Shown here: positions 35,506-45,408 of the stretch, one piece after another
Layout: each line of letters begins with the position of its first letter
Position numbering within the stretch: position 1 is the first letter of the stretch
NCBI GenBank assembly: GCA_023436145.1
Contig: JAEZKP010000017.1
Coordinates: 25,358-89,357, forward strand
Length of the DNA: 64,000 nucleotides
Source: Fibrobacterota bacterium
GTDB lineage: Bacteria; Fibrobacterota; Chitinivibrionia; Chitinivibrionales; Chitinispirillaceae
Direction of reading: 5' to 3'
Notes under the pieces: generated by a model
The model's input: the letters and a program-made list of their open reading frames with translations, nothing else
Told to the model about the DNA's origin: nothing
Database searches by the model: none
Made by a program: the position numbers and the translations under genes

Positions 35506-38500
35506 ATGAACAGAAAATGGATGACCTCCATGGCATTGTTATTAGGTCTGTCGATTAATATCGCAGCTGACAATGCTATCGTGATACCGACTCACGCAGG
35601 CAAAAAAAGCATGGGAAAATGGAACAGTGAGAGACAGGCAAAAAGAAGTATTGAAAAATCACAATACAAAAGATACTATGCAGCTTTTTCAACACCTCTC
35701 ACAGAGGATTTGATTTCAGGCTTGAAGAATAATAGTGCAAAAGTTGTTGGAAATGCCGGTAAAATCGGCTCTGCCTATGTTTACGTTATAAAAATCACAT
35801 CCGATAACGATTCAGCACTGTCCTTTTTGAAAAATCAGGCTACATTCTGGAATGTCTTGCCAGTGACATTAGAGGATGTTATAGAAAAAAACACCTTGAA
35901 AAAAATCGAAGAAAAAAAAGATTCTGGTGAGCTTCTTGACTTGCTGGTATATGTGGATGATATATCTGATCAAGGTACATTGAATCAATTAAAAGTAATT
36001 GCTGAAAAAACAGAGGTATTTCCTGAAGCAGACAATTGCTATCGTATTTCCATTGCTCCAAGAAATGTATCACGATTTGAAAAAATCGATGGTATCAAGG
36101 AAATAGTCGAATATCAGGAAAAACAAACCACGATGAACTATGCCCGCAAAGCAACTAATGTTGATTCGTTACAGTCGCCCTATTTTACAAAAGCTTTCCC
36201 TCCTTCAGCGAATTGGTTGTTAAATACACCACATACAGGTGATTCAGTATGGATTTGTATTAATGAAAGTGGCTCAAACAGGCACCAGGATTTCTATGAG
36301 ATCAATATGTATGGAGATACCATTCTCAGAACAACCGATACTTCTTATTGGGGTTTATCCGATCATGGAACCCATGTTGCAGGTATCGCAGCAGGAAATG
36401 GCTGGCTAAGTCATCTTGCTTTTTTAAAAGGTGACACTCTCGAGTATAGAGGTATCGCTCCTAAGGCATTGATCATACCGTATGGTGAGCGTGGTGATGT
36501 TAATAATCATTCGTTTACTGAAGGTGGAAGTAATGGTTATTACAACTGGTCCTCATCAGGCAATGATGCAAGGCTTTCTAACCACTCAACTGCAGGAAAT
36601 ACATATAATAATGTCGGTGTATTTGCTACAGCCAATAATGGCATTAATGCACAATATGGTGTGCAAAAGGGTTATTATTCATTACTCGTTAATAATAAAA
36701 ATGGCATCAAAGTCGGTGGATCCGAGAAAAGAGGTCAAATTATTGCATATTTTAGCAGTATAGGTCCTACACGGGATGGAAGAATAGGACCAGATGTAAT
36801 TGCTCCAGCTAGCGGTACCAGTCAACTTTATTACCAAATTGAAATGGATTCAGTTGCTATTTTAAATAACGGACCTAAAGTGGTTTGGAACTTTTCTGCA
36901 GGGGATCCGACCTTTGGCAGTACTTCTGATATTTACAAAGTTGAAAATGTTAGCCAAAATGGAACTATCAGTTTCAACAGTTATCCTGGCGGATATTTCT
37001 GGAGTGATAATATTTACCCGGCACAAATTGTAACCTGTAGTCCAAATGATACTCTTGTTTTACGAATCAGAGCAATGGAAACGGTTACTGGTACTACAGA
37101 AAATATGTATGTGGCATTATTATTAAAAAGGCCATCTGACTCATATCACTATGATGGTGTTCGTGTCGGATTTCAAATTCCAGCCGATGGCAACTGGCAT
37201 GATGTATGTATTCCTTTAAACGACTCAGTGCTTACTGAGCAATCAAATATTACCTGGGGCCAGGAGGCTGCAGACACTATTCAACGAATACGTTTTGATT
37301 GGGGAGTTCAGCATCTCGGGGTCAGATCATCTGTGGTTAAAGATGGTAAATCAATCTATGATTCATGGACTGGCACCTCCATGGCCTGCCCACATGTGAC
37401 TGGAATAGTGGCACTAATGTTACAAAAATACCGTGATTCTGTTCTGGTAAAAAGAAATGCGGATTTAGGAGTCAATCTCTACAACACTCATGATACTCCA
37501 TTCTGGAATTCAACAGCCAGGGCAATTCTAGTTCATACCGCAACCGACATTGTTGATACAATCGGAAACAGTATCAGTCCATGGGCCAATCCTGATTTTG
37601 TAGCCAATGGTATCTACACAGGTCACATCTCCACTGTTGGTCCTGACTGGGCTACCGGATTTGGCCTGGTTAATGCATTGAAAGCTGTGTCATACGTTGA
37701 TACTACTCGGTTCATAGAGGATGTGATCGATCAGGGTGCTACAAAAATTAAACAGATTCATGTTACTGAAGCCACACCCTTCAGAGTTACTCTATGTTGG
37801 GATGATCTTCCTAATACCTTTACATCTGAAGATGATGCTTACCGCTGCAAACTGGTCAATGATTTAGATCTGTATCTTCAACACAGAGGTTCAGGCAGAA
37901 TCGTTTACCCATGGACTCTGGATCATAGCGGTATGACAAGAACAGATTCATTACCCAATGATGGCATTGATTCAGCTATTACTCCATCACTGATCCTGTC
38001 CAAAAAAGCTTACAGAGGAATAGATACAATCAACAATCTGGAAGTTGTGGATGTAGAAAGTCCGGATACAGGTATCTGGGATGTATATGTGAAAGCCAGA
38101 TCGATTACCGGAGATCAATCCGAAGAATCAGGAATAAACCAGGATTTTTCTTTAGTAAGCGATATTCCCTTTGTTGTCTCTTCCTCACCTGCTCCAGATT
38201 CGGTCAGTTTAGTCATGAGTTTTGAACGTCCATCTCTCTGGAGCTTTACATCTGGGACTGGTTCTAAATCATATAGCCTGATAAAAACCCATGGTAAATA
38301 TGCCATGCAAATACAAGGTAATGGATATCAGGAAATTAAAAGTATTAACCTGCAAACAACTAAACTTAACGAAAAAGATTACATCAAATTCGATTTGTTT
38401 GTTGGTTCAAACCAACCTAATCCTTACTGGTATGGCCTGGTTCAATTATATGTAAGCTGCCCTTCAGCATACATATACAACCAGCACATAGGACAAGCTA

Positions 38501-38670
38501 TGCTGGATCCAATGCCTTTAGATTCGTATAATACAGTCACTATTGCACTGCCTTCAAATGTTAAAAATGCACTTGCAGGAAATCACAACGATTTCTCATT
38601 TTCTATAAGTATCAATACCAATCCTGGCAGTGGTCCATATTATTTGGATAACTTGAGGTTCAGTAATTAA
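35506..38670 (+). CDS. Subtilisin-like (S8) secreted protein, catalytic Asp replaced
   Basis: 1054 residues. Signal peptide, then a propeptide-like region (about 25-215), an S8 domain (about 240-710), a jelly-roll C-terminal domain (FRVTLCWDDLPN, KLVNDLDLYLQ; about 735-890) as in KP-43-type proteases, and a final beta-rich domain. His287 is in DHGTHVAGIAAG and Ser625 in GTSMACPHVTG, both intact; ATANNG supplies the oxyanion Asn. At the position of the catalytic Asp (normally in V-x-D-T/S-G) the sequence reads ICINESGSNRHQDF, with Asn253. Peptidase activity is thus doubtful. A long insert with a galactose-binding-like fold separates His and Ser regions. No T9SS tail is seen. AAGGAG precedes the ATG. 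Confidence 0.9.
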   Translation: MNRKWMTSMALLLGLSINIAADNAIVIPTHAGKKSMGKWNSERQAKRSIEKSQYKRYYAAFSTPLTEDLISGLKNNSAKVVGNAGKIGSAYVYVIKITSDNDSALSFLKNQATFWNVLPVTLEDVIEKNTLKKIEEKKDSGELLDLLVYVDDISDQGTLNQLKVIAEKTEVFPEADNCYRISIAPRNVSRFEKIDGIKEIVEYQEKQTTMNYARKATNVDSLQSPYFTKAFPPSANWLLNTPHTGDSVWICINESGSNRHQDFYEINMYGDTILRTTDTSYWGLSDHGTHVAGIAAGNGWLSHLAFLKGDTLEYRGIAPKALIIPYGERGDVNNHSFTEGGSNGYYNWSSSGNDARLSNHSTAGNTYNNVGVFATANNGINAQYGVQKGYYSLLVNNKNGIKVGGSEKRGQIIAYFSSIGPTRDGRIGPDVIAPASGTSQLYYQIEMDSVAILNNGPKVVWNFSAGDPTFGSTSDIYKVENVSQNGTISFNSYPGGYFWSDNIYPAQIVTCSPNDTLVLRIRAMETVTGTTENMYVALLLKRPSDSYHYDGVRVGFQIPADGNWHDVCIPLNDSVLTEQSNITWGQEAADTIQRIRFDWGVQHLGVRSSVVKDGKSIYDSWTGTSMACPHVTGIVALMLQKYRDSVLVKRNADLGVNLYNTHDTPFWNSTARAILVHTATDIVDTIGNSISPWANPDFVANGIYTGHISTVGPDWATGFGLVNALKAVSYVDTTRFIEDVIDQGATKIKQIHVTEATPFRVTLCWDDLPNTFTSEDDAYRCKLVNDLDLYLQHRGSGRIVYPWTLDHSGMTRTDSLPNDGIDSAITPSLILSKKAYRGIDTINNLEVVDVESPDTGIWDVYVKARSITGDQSEESGINQDFSLVSDIPFVVSSSPAPDSVSLVMSFERPSLWSFTSGTGSKSYSLIKTHGKYAMQIQGNGYQEIKSINLQTTKLNEKDYIKFDLFVGSNQPNPYWYGLVQLYVSCPSAYIYNQHIGQAMLDPMPLDSYNTVTIALPSNVKNALAGNHNDFSFSISINTNPGSGPYYLDNLRFSN

Positions 38671-38684
38671 TCATATTTTCAAAG

Positions 38685-38718
38685 GTGGCAATACAGATGT
38701 ATTGCCACAATTTCTTTT
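38685..38718 (+). terminator. Intrinsic terminator after the subtilase gene
   Basis: GTGGCAATAC (38685-38694) pairs perfectly with GTATTGCCAC (38699-38708) over an AGAT tetraloop, followed by AATTTCTTTT. Strong stem, weak T tract. Confidence 0.75.
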
Positions 38719-38969
38719 AAAAAGGCCCCAAGCAGTTTTCCTCTTTAACTCTTGATATTCTCCCTTTTTCTACTGACATTCGCGTCAAATAATTATATTA
38801 TTATTGTAACACTCCATTCACCAGAATGAGAGTTGAATATTACATTTTTAGTTCTTCATTTAGCCTAATATTAGAGAACTCAGTTAAACCTGTCACCCAA
38901 TAAGTTTAGATGAATGGATTTTTTAATCCAAAGGACAGTAATTGAAACAAAAATCAGGAGAAACCGAAA

Positions 38970-40343
38970 ATGAATTATACTAAAATTATACTTTTGTTAT
39001 CAATCCCTGGCTTGATTCTTGGTTATGATACAATCCCTCCATTAAAATGGGTAAAATCAATTCAAGAAATAGCCGTCACGCTTACAGATCTTTTAGAACA
39101 TTCACCTGATGAAGTTTTATGCACTGATAATAAACAGATAATAATCTTAAATAAAGTAAATGGTGCTACTATTAAAAAATCAACTGAAATTGGAAATTTC
39201 GCAAGCATCGAAAAAGCATCTGATGATGGATATATAATTGCAAAAGGCAATAGCATTGTTTTTCTCAATCATGAACTGGAAATAGTCTGGTCTAAGACGC
39301 TCATAGACAACGCAGTATCATTAGTGTCAGTTTCTCAAACCAGTGACAGTGGCTTTGTCGCAATTGGCAATAACAAAGTTAATCAAAGCGTACATGTCAT
39401 TAAAACTGATAAAAATGGTGACACGCTCTGGACCCGGACAAATATAAAATCCAGTGATGATATTCTCACTTATACTGGTGTTGGAGTAAGAGAAATTGAA
39501 GACGGATATGTTGTTTGCCAGTCCTATTGTTCTGGTATCTGCGTTTGGCAAAATGCTTTATTTGCAAAATACTCTGTATCTGGCGCTGAGCAATGGACAG
39601 GAAAGTTCTATGGGTTCACCGTCAAAGATATGATATCTGTGAATGGTAGGGTGCTATTCACAGGAGAATACGACTCCAATGCAGAACCTGATCTGGCTTT
39701 CCCTGAATACTCTTCACTTGCTAAAAGGCAATACTTCGTCCCGACCGACATTTACTATTTACAGTTGGGAGCAGATGGAAAAATTTTGAAAAATTTAAGT
39801 GTAGATGGTGGCCTTTCAAAAAGCTGGGGCAATTCAATAAAGCAGTATAAAAACAACAGCATTATAGCCGGTTTTGTAACATATACTAATCCATTGATCA
39901 ATAAGGTAATTATTTCAATGGTTACTGAAACTGGCAATTCAAAGTCCTTGAAAGATTATATCATACCTCATGTGTCGAGTGTCTATCCGATTGCACTACC
40001 GTTTGTGTCAGGAGAATTACTTGTTTTTACTAAAGATTCCCTGTACTACTATGAGCATCCAACTAATATACATTCTCATCGTGTAGAACAGCATTTAAAC
40101 CAGATTAAACAAGTAAGTTTGCTTTCCAGCCATAAAAGCATCAATTATCTGCTCTCATCCCCTGTAAAATTAAAAATTGATCTTCTCTCTTATAATGGCC
40201 GGTTAATACAATGTGTGGATCAGGGGATGAAAACAGCAGGAACTCATGTTATAACTACCAAAGATTTAGCACCCGGCATCTACTTTTTACGATTTCAGTA
40301 TGGAAATAGAAAAAATGTTTACAGGATTGTACAAGGCCGTTGA
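38970..40343 (+). CDS. Secreted beta-propeller-like protein with T9SS sorting domain
   Basis: 457 residues. Signal peptide (KIILLLSIPGLILG). Residues about 30-370 show repeated blades of the type found in uncharacterised surface proteins (ASDDGYIIAKGNSIVFLN, QTSDSGFVAIGNN, VKTDKNGDTLW-like IKTDKNGDTLWTR). The C-terminal 75 residues (KLKIDLLSYNGRLIQCVDQG, LAPGIYFLRFQYGNRKNVYRIVQ) match a T9SS type A sorting domain. Probably exposed on the cell surface; ligand unknown. AGGAG precedes the ATG. A terminator follows at 40432. Confidence 0.8.
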   Translation: MNYTKIILLLSIPGLILGYDTIPPLKWVKSIQEIAVTLTDLLEHSPDEVLCTDNKQIIILNKVNGATIKKSTEIGNFASIEKASDDGYIIAKGNSIVFLNHELEIVWSKTLIDNAVSLVSVSQTSDSGFVAIGNNKVNQSVHVIKTDKNGDTLWTRTNIKSSDDILTYTGVGVREIEDGYVVCQSYCSGICVWQNALFAKYSVSGAEQWTGKFYGFTVKDMISVNGRVLFTGEYDSNAEPDLAFPEYSSLAKRQYFVPTDIYYLQLGADGKILKNLSVDGGLSKSWGNSIKQYKNNSIIAGFVTYTNPLINKVIISMVTETGNSKSLKDYIIPHVSSVYPIALPFVSGELLVFTKDSLYYYEHPTNIHSHRVEQHLNQIKQVSLLSSHKSINYLLSSPVKLKIDLLSYNGRLIQCVDQGMKTAGTHVITTKDLAPGIYFLRFQYGNRKNVYRIVQGR

Positions 40344-41061
40344 AATCGCATTTAACTGTGGGGTTTCATTATTTTTCAGCTTCATTGGTATCAAGTCACA
40401 GAGAACTACCATTTCATGAAAATCGCTTTTCAAGGAGCGCACCCCACCTCGCTCCTTTTAATAAAACCATATCCTGAATACACCTTTGATTGAGAGCAGG
40501 TATAGTTCATATTTTCACCCCAATATATCCAGAAGATTCTTTGGATATGGCAGAAAGGATACTGTCTGAAAACGTTAATTTAAAAATCACCTGATGGTTA
40601 AGGTTAAATATAATGTAAATAAACAGGTGCCAATATGTTTCAATATGAGTGCTGTGATTGCAATCATAATAAAACTACATATGATAGTGATGAACTTTGA
40701 TACCTTCAGCTATTCCATTTGGATCTTCAATAATCCCTTAGCCAGAAAGTCTGTGTCATTCTGCCTGAAAAAAGCTTCCTTTGAATGGAAAATGATTCCC
40801 ATATGTTTAGTTTTAATTTTGTTTGAGATCTGAATCCGTTCTCAAAAGAAGCCTTGTGAATGTCAGTCTTACGATAGTAAAAGCATTAAATCGAATAAAA
40901 TTACAAGTGAAGATCTGATGATAAATGAGGTATCGGTTTGTTTCGCATATCATCCAAATCTATTTATCAGACGGAGGGAGTCTCGCAACGAAAGAATAGT
41001 ATTTTCCTGATAGCAGAATACCCTACCTGGGGACACCCTTCACTTCAGAGCTTATTGAATA
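40344..41061. other. Spacer between convergent genes
   Basis: 718 bases. Apart from the terminator at 40432 there is no supported feature. A 79-codon open frame at 40594-40833 has no ribosome binding site and a hydrophobic, low-complexity translation; I regard it as chance. Confidence 0.55.
40432..40460 (+). terminator. Intrinsic terminator
   Basis: AAGGAGCG (40432-40439) pairs with CGCTCCTT (40449-40456), followed by TTAATAAAA. It lies about 90 bases after the T9SS cargo gene. Confidence 0.65.
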
Positions 41062-43314
41062 TTAAGGTTGAGTTACCGGAATAACTGAATCGGGACTTTT
41101 CTTCTGAAACAGGTCTTTAAATACCCATTCTCTTTTAATTCCGATTAATCCATTACTCCACTTATTGACCAAACCAACATGATTCAATGAAATGTATGCC
41201 AGATAAAGGACAAGAAGCACAATGATGATTTTGGACCAGGGAGACTTTCTCTCTGCGTAGGGATCGATAAGATCGCGTTGAGATCCGGCAGGAAGCGTTG
41301 CAGTATGGGTTAGCAAGGCACCGAAAGGCACACTTATCTGTGCTTTAGCATTTACAGCCCATCCTCCCGCATCAAGAATCGGCCCAAGATTACGTTTTCT
41401 CAACTTAATAAATGCAAGTATAATAGACGGTCCGGATATTAAGGCAATAAGTCCAAGTATCGATCCTGCAATAGCCAGAGGACCAAGCTTGACTATACCT
41501 GCAATATACCCAAACAATGTGGCTACAAATGTTCCCAAAGCACCTGCTGCAACACCTAAGGCGGCTACAATTCCCACATCGAGTTTTTTCTGAGGGACAG
41601 CCGGCCCGGTCTTTACCTTATCCACATTTGCAGTTGCTAATGCAGCCTGAGATAATTTTGTAGTAGACTGCACCTCAGCATCCATTGCACGTTTTGCCAC
41701 CTGGGATTCTATCATCCGCACGAAACTCTTGTAAGGCAGCCAGAATGCCTGACGCAAACTTATGGGATTGTCGATAATTTTAATGATTGTAGCATCCCAA
41801 TCTTTACCACTGCGATCGTAAAAGACGCCGTTTCGTCCAACCATGAGATTGTCTGAATCGCCATTAGTAAAAGCTGCCACAATTATAATATTCTTTGCTT
41901 CATCCTTTCGCTTACATTCACAATAAACAAGATAAGTTCCTGCCATGGAAGCCATCAGACTATGCTTATTAGGATCATCGATTTTAATGCAAAGATGACA
42001 GCTTCTCTGGTCGAGATAAAGTGTACCAGCCTGAAAAATGGAAGATGAACCTTTGGTATAAAAATCTTTGAAATTGACAAAATTCTTACTCAGAACATAC
42101 AGGTCTCTTTTAAGACGGATCAGTTTTTCAAGGGCTTTAATAGATTCAAAAGAAACAGATTCAAACCTGTCCTGCTCTATAAGAGATAGAATTTCTGTTT
42201 TCATATTACTATTGAGAATCTCTTCAATTCTATCTTGCCCGAGTGTATGAATGGCAGATGATGGCTTACGTTTCTGCCAGGAAAAAAGTGGTTCAAATAG
42301 ACTGCAGATCTCCTTCCACTCCATATAAGTGAGATCTTTTTTTATTCCGTACAACGGTATTATAACTTCTCCGATCAATTCACCTATGCTCTTTTGCCAT
42401 GAAGGATTAATATCGCCGGATAAGGGTAATACTCCATGCGGTTTTACTATTGAGATAGGAAGAGAAGAAAGTGCATCACAATCAATAGTTAGCGGTTGTG
42501 TTACACAGGATAAAAATGCACTATCTCCGCCATTGAGATGGACTATAGCACGATCATCATATCCAGCTATCGCACATCTTGTAAAAAAATCGTCAATTTT
42601 ATTTTTTACTTTATTCAGAACTTCAAACGCTGGTTCTGTTTTTTCGCCCAGAGGAAGCACTGATTGGTCCTTGTGGATTTCCATTCTCCAGACAATATAT
42701 TTCTGTGCTTCAGTAAAAAAATCCTCTACAATACGGGTATCAATTCCCGGTTTACCTGAGCGATCGATTACCGACCCGGATACCGCAATAATATCATTTA
42801 TTAACTTTTTATGTTCTTCATCAGATGCGGTATCAACAGTGATAATACCATCACCGTTAAACACTTTATCTGAAAAACTTTTTTCCAGATTCTGTATTTC
42901 TTCAACAGAAATGCTTCCATTTTCATCTTTTCCCAGTAACTTTAAAGAACTGCGCACAGTCTGGAAAATTTTTTTCCCTTCATCAGTAGAATCATTGATT
43001 GAATCCAGACTAATCCCATCTTTGTTTTCTATAAGCTCATCTGGATTTTTAAGGTTTTTTACAGTCCATTTTATTGCAGCAATCAATTCGTTAGCCCTGA
43101 TTCTGCGATCTCCATCGCAATCAATCATTTGCAAAGTAGTTGTATCAAAATGTACATTATCTACAGGGCAGGCAAGAGCAACCCAGAGCTTCTGGTCCAG
43201 TTTTTCAATATTTATAAGATCCTGTGCAGAATCAATTCTTACCTGGTCAAAACCACCAGCCCTGAAAAAACGCCATGTGTAACCAGTATTGCTCTTAAAC
43301 ATCTTTTTCTTCAT
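41062..43314 (-). CDS. EF-hand-containing membrane protein, function unknown
   Basis: About 750 residues from the ATG at 43312-43314, which has GGATAGGT upstream. An in-frame ATG 24 codons earlier adds basic residues with no conserved look. EF-hand loops are visible: DCDGDRRIRANEL (about residue 65) and KDENGSISVEEI (about 130), and a third partial one near FNGDGIITV, so calcium binding is likely. The middle is soluble and helical. The C-terminal quarter has two adjacent hydrophobic segments (VAALGVAAGALGTFVATLFGY, PLAIAGSILGLIALISGPSIILAF) and one more near the end (SKIIIVLLVLYLAYI). With no signal peptide, the EF-hand part is probably cytoplasmic. I do not recognise a characterised family. 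It is monocistronic. Confidence 0.75.
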   Translation of the reverse strand: MKKKMFKSNTGYTWRFFRAGGFDQVRIDSAQDLINIEKLDQKLWVALACPVDNVHFDTTTLQMIDCDGDRRIRANELIAAIKWTVKNLKNPDELIENKDGISLDSINDSTDEGKKIFQTVRSSLKLLGKDENGSISVEEIQNLEKSFSDKVFNGDGIITVDTASDEEHKKLINDIIAVSGSVIDRSGKPGIDTRIVEDFFTEAQKYIVWRMEIHKDQSVLPLGEKTEPAFEVLNKVKNKIDDFFTRCAIAGYDDRAIVHLNGGDSAFLSCVTQPLTIDCDALSSLPISIVKPHGVLPLSGDINPSWQKSIGELIGEVIIPLYGIKKDLTYMEWKEICSLFEPLFSWQKRKPSSAIHTLGQDRIEEILNSNMKTEILSLIEQDRFESVSFESIKALEKLIRLKRDLYVLSKNFVNFKDFYTKGSSSIFQAGTLYLDQRSCHLCIKIDDPNKHSLMASMAGTYLVYCECKRKDEAKNIIIVAAFTNGDSDNLMVGRNGVFYDRSGKDWDATIIKIIDNPISLRQAFWLPYKSFVRMIESQVAKRAMDAEVQSTTKLSQAALATANVDKVKTGPAVPQKKLDVGIVAALGVAAGALGTFVATLFGYIAGIVKLGPLAIAGSILGLIALISGPSIILAFIKLRKRNLGPILDAGGWAVNAKAQISVPFGALLTHTATLPAGSQRDLIDPYAERKSPWSKIIIVLLVLYLAYISLNHVGLVNKWSNGLIGIKREWVFKDLFQKKSPDSVIPVTQP

Positions 43315-43711
43315 GATACCTATCCAGAGAGGTGAAAAACATTCGCTTGTACCTGTTTTCCGTTTATGTAAAAATATAATTGCCAAAAGATCACATAAAT
43401 CTGTAATATATTTTTCAATGCAAAGTTTTGAACTTAAGCAACCTGAAAATATGTGCCTTCATCGCTGCGTTACAAACATATTTTGAAAAAATGCAGCAAG
43501 CATATAATCTGTTTGCAGAAATGGCTTGCTCAAGATGATGAAATTTTAAATTGTTTATAACCGAAAAAACTAAAACCTGAACCGGACGATACTTTAGTGA
43601 ATGAATCACATGATAAAAATCGCCAGTTTCAGATTAAACTGAAAAGTTCTTGTGGCTTCTTGCGCATCTGCCGCATGGCATCTATTTTATTCAATAATTT
43701 CTGGAGGTTAA
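43315..43711. other. Divergent spacer left of the ParA module
   Basis: 397 bases between divergent genes. Promoters of both must be here; I see no clear boxes, repeat or remnant. Confidence 0.4.
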
Positions 43712-45328
43712 GTGGCAGAAAGTGACGTCGCGCATAATGGTCCTGAGGAGTTCCTGCGGGGAGCGCTGGAGAAGATTGTTTTTCTTGAGTGTAGAGTCTC
43801 ACAGCTCAATGCAGAACTGACTACTGAACGTGCTGCTATGCTTCGCGAAAAAGAAGCCGCAGCAGTAGTACGGGCCAGAGAAGTAGAACTGGAAATGCTT
43901 CTGGCACAGGCACGCAGTACCGAAAGCACCATGAAGATGCGCATTATTGAACTTGAGGAACGGGTTCGGTTACTTGAATCTGAACGTGAACTGTTTATGG
44001 CAGGTTTCGTCGATCGGGCAAAAGTTGTGAGTGCCCCAGGTAAGGATGATGACGAAAATCCAGCCGAACAAACCGATCTGGCTGCTCTAGCCGGTTTTAT
44101 TGCTGAGTTACGCGAAAAAATCGAGCAACTCAAATTGTGGAAGTCTGCAGCTCAAAAAGCGGGAATCGCCATTGAAGAGAGTTGCGTCTCCCAACCTTCT
44201 AAAAGCATACCAACAATATCTTCAATCGCAGATCACTTCGAGAAAGCGGGTCGGCTGGGCACAGTCACAAACGAGACTAATCGAATTAAAGAGCAATTTG
44301 CCACTCAGGCAGAGCATTCCCTTTACCAAACATCGATGAGAGATCTTGAAAGTATAGACCCAGTGTGCCGTAAGCGTGCAGCAGATTGCCTGCGCGCTCT
44401 GGGTTCACAAGCTGCCTCACCACTGATTACTGCTGCGTTAGACCAAGAGAGTAATCCGGAAGTAAAAGTGGCACTACTTCGCGCACTGGAGAAAGTCGGT
44501 GAACCATCAGCTGTAACCCTTGCAATTCGCGAAATTGCCGACCAGCACCCCGAAGTTCGCGCTGCGGCACTCGATACCACTGCCGCCCTGGCTAAAGAAC
44601 ATGCCCAATCAGCACTGGTAGGAGCACTGAGCGATTCCAGCTCTTTTGTGCGCCGTCGTGCTGTGCTTTTATTGAGTTTTATTCCAGGCTCAACCGTAAC
44701 CGACTCACTTACCTCGATGTTATCCGACCCGGACCAAAGTGTCGCCCGTGTTGCTGCACTGGCGCTTTCGGGCAGACCCGATCTTAAGGCACAATCTGCT
44801 CTGGTAAAAGCGCTCAATCATGAGGAGCTTGTGGTTCGTCGTTGTGCTGCCGATGCGGTAAAAAGCTGGTCAGGTGAAGTGGTAGATCCTGATGCATCAT
44901 CAGTTGAACGTCGACGGGCAGTCAGAAAAGTTACCGATAAGCTCACTAAACTTGATGAGGTCACTTTGCGGAAAGCAGTTATGCAGGCTCCAATCGGAGC
45001 TGCAACAGCTGATCGCAGATCTACTTTCAATAGAATACAGGAGCCTTCTCCTTTTATTCCTATTGCATCAAAACAGAATAACACTGAAACTGATAAAACC
45101 GTTATTGTCAAACATACATCCGTACCGGTTGTACCGGTCCCAGAGGAGAAGCATTCTACCCTGGAGGACTCTTTAATTGGCGAGATCCGTACATCGTTGC
45201 GTGGACGTACTGCAGAGGAATTATCGCATCTTATCAATGCCGAACTTCCAGCTGTTACGGAATTATTGACAATGCTCGTGAAAAAGGGAACCATTTCACA
45301 GCGCGGACCACGTTTCTTTATGAGTTAG
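43712..45328 (+). CDS. Coiled-coil / HEAT-repeat / winged-helix protein of a ParA module
   Basis: 538 residues from a GTG start placed four bases after CTGGAGG. Residues about 15-150 are coiled coil. Residues about 205-390 are HEAT repeats (SPLITAALDQESNPEVKVALL, LVGALSDSSSFVRRRAVLLL, QSALVKALNHEELVVRRCAA). A low-complexity linker follows. The last about 55 residues (EDSLIGEIRTSLRGRTAEEL, ELLTMLVKKGTIS) look like a winged-helix domain that could bind DNA or protein. No known family covers the whole chain. It precedes the ParA gene by 80 bp. By position it could be the adaptor or cargo that a ParB protein would normally be. Its base composition is visibly richer in G and C than the flanks. Confidence 0.8.
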   Translation: MAESDVAHNGPEEFLRGALEKIVFLECRVSQLNAELTTERAAMLREKEAAAVVRAREVELEMLLAQARSTESTMKMRIIELEERVRLLESERELFMAGFVDRAKVVSAPGKDDDENPAEQTDLAALAGFIAELREKIEQLKLWKSAAQKAGIAIEESCVSQPSKSIPTISSIADHFEKAGRLGTVTNETNRIKEQFATQAEHSLYQTSMRDLESIDPVCRKRAADCLRALGSQAASPLITAALDQESNPEVKVALLRALEKVGEPSAVTLAIREIADQHPEVRAAALDTTAALAKEHAQSALVGALSDSSSFVRRRAVLLLSFIPGSTVTDSLTSMLSDPDQSVARVAALALSGRPDLKAQSALVKALNHEELVVRRCAADAVKSWSGEVVDPDASSVERRRAVRKVTDKLTKLDEVTLRKAVMQAPIGAATADRRSTFNRIQEPSPFIPIASKQNNTETDKTVIVKHTSVPVVPVPEEKHSTLEDSLIGEIRTSLRGRTAEELSHLINAELPAVTELLTMLVKKGTISQRGPRFFMS

Positions 45329-45361
45329 AAACCAAATATGAATGATATACATACAAAATAC

Positions 45362-45380
45362 CCCGGTGTCGCCAACCGGG
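45362..45380. promoter_or_regulatory. Inverted repeat before the parA-like gene
   Basis: CCCGGT (45362-45367) and ACCGGG (45375-45380) form a perfect six-base inverted repeat around GTCGCCA, about 30 bases before the start codon. There is no T run, so it is not a terminator. It could be an operator for the DNA-binding N-terminus of the ATPase. Confidence 0.4.
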
Positions 45381-45408
45381 TGGCATAGCGTTAGTCAAAG
45401 GAAGCACC

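Noticed and set aside
40594..40833. 79-codon open frame in the 40.3-41.1 kb spacer
   Set aside because: No ribosome binding site, no signal or domain pattern, and the base composition is like the surrounding noncoding DNA.
43708..45294. Long open frames on the minus strand opposite the HEAT/ParA genes (for example 44323-44817 and 44818-45294)
   Set aside because: They are mirror images of the alternating codon pattern in the plus-strand HEAT repeats, rich in Ser/Arg, with no ribosome binding sites.
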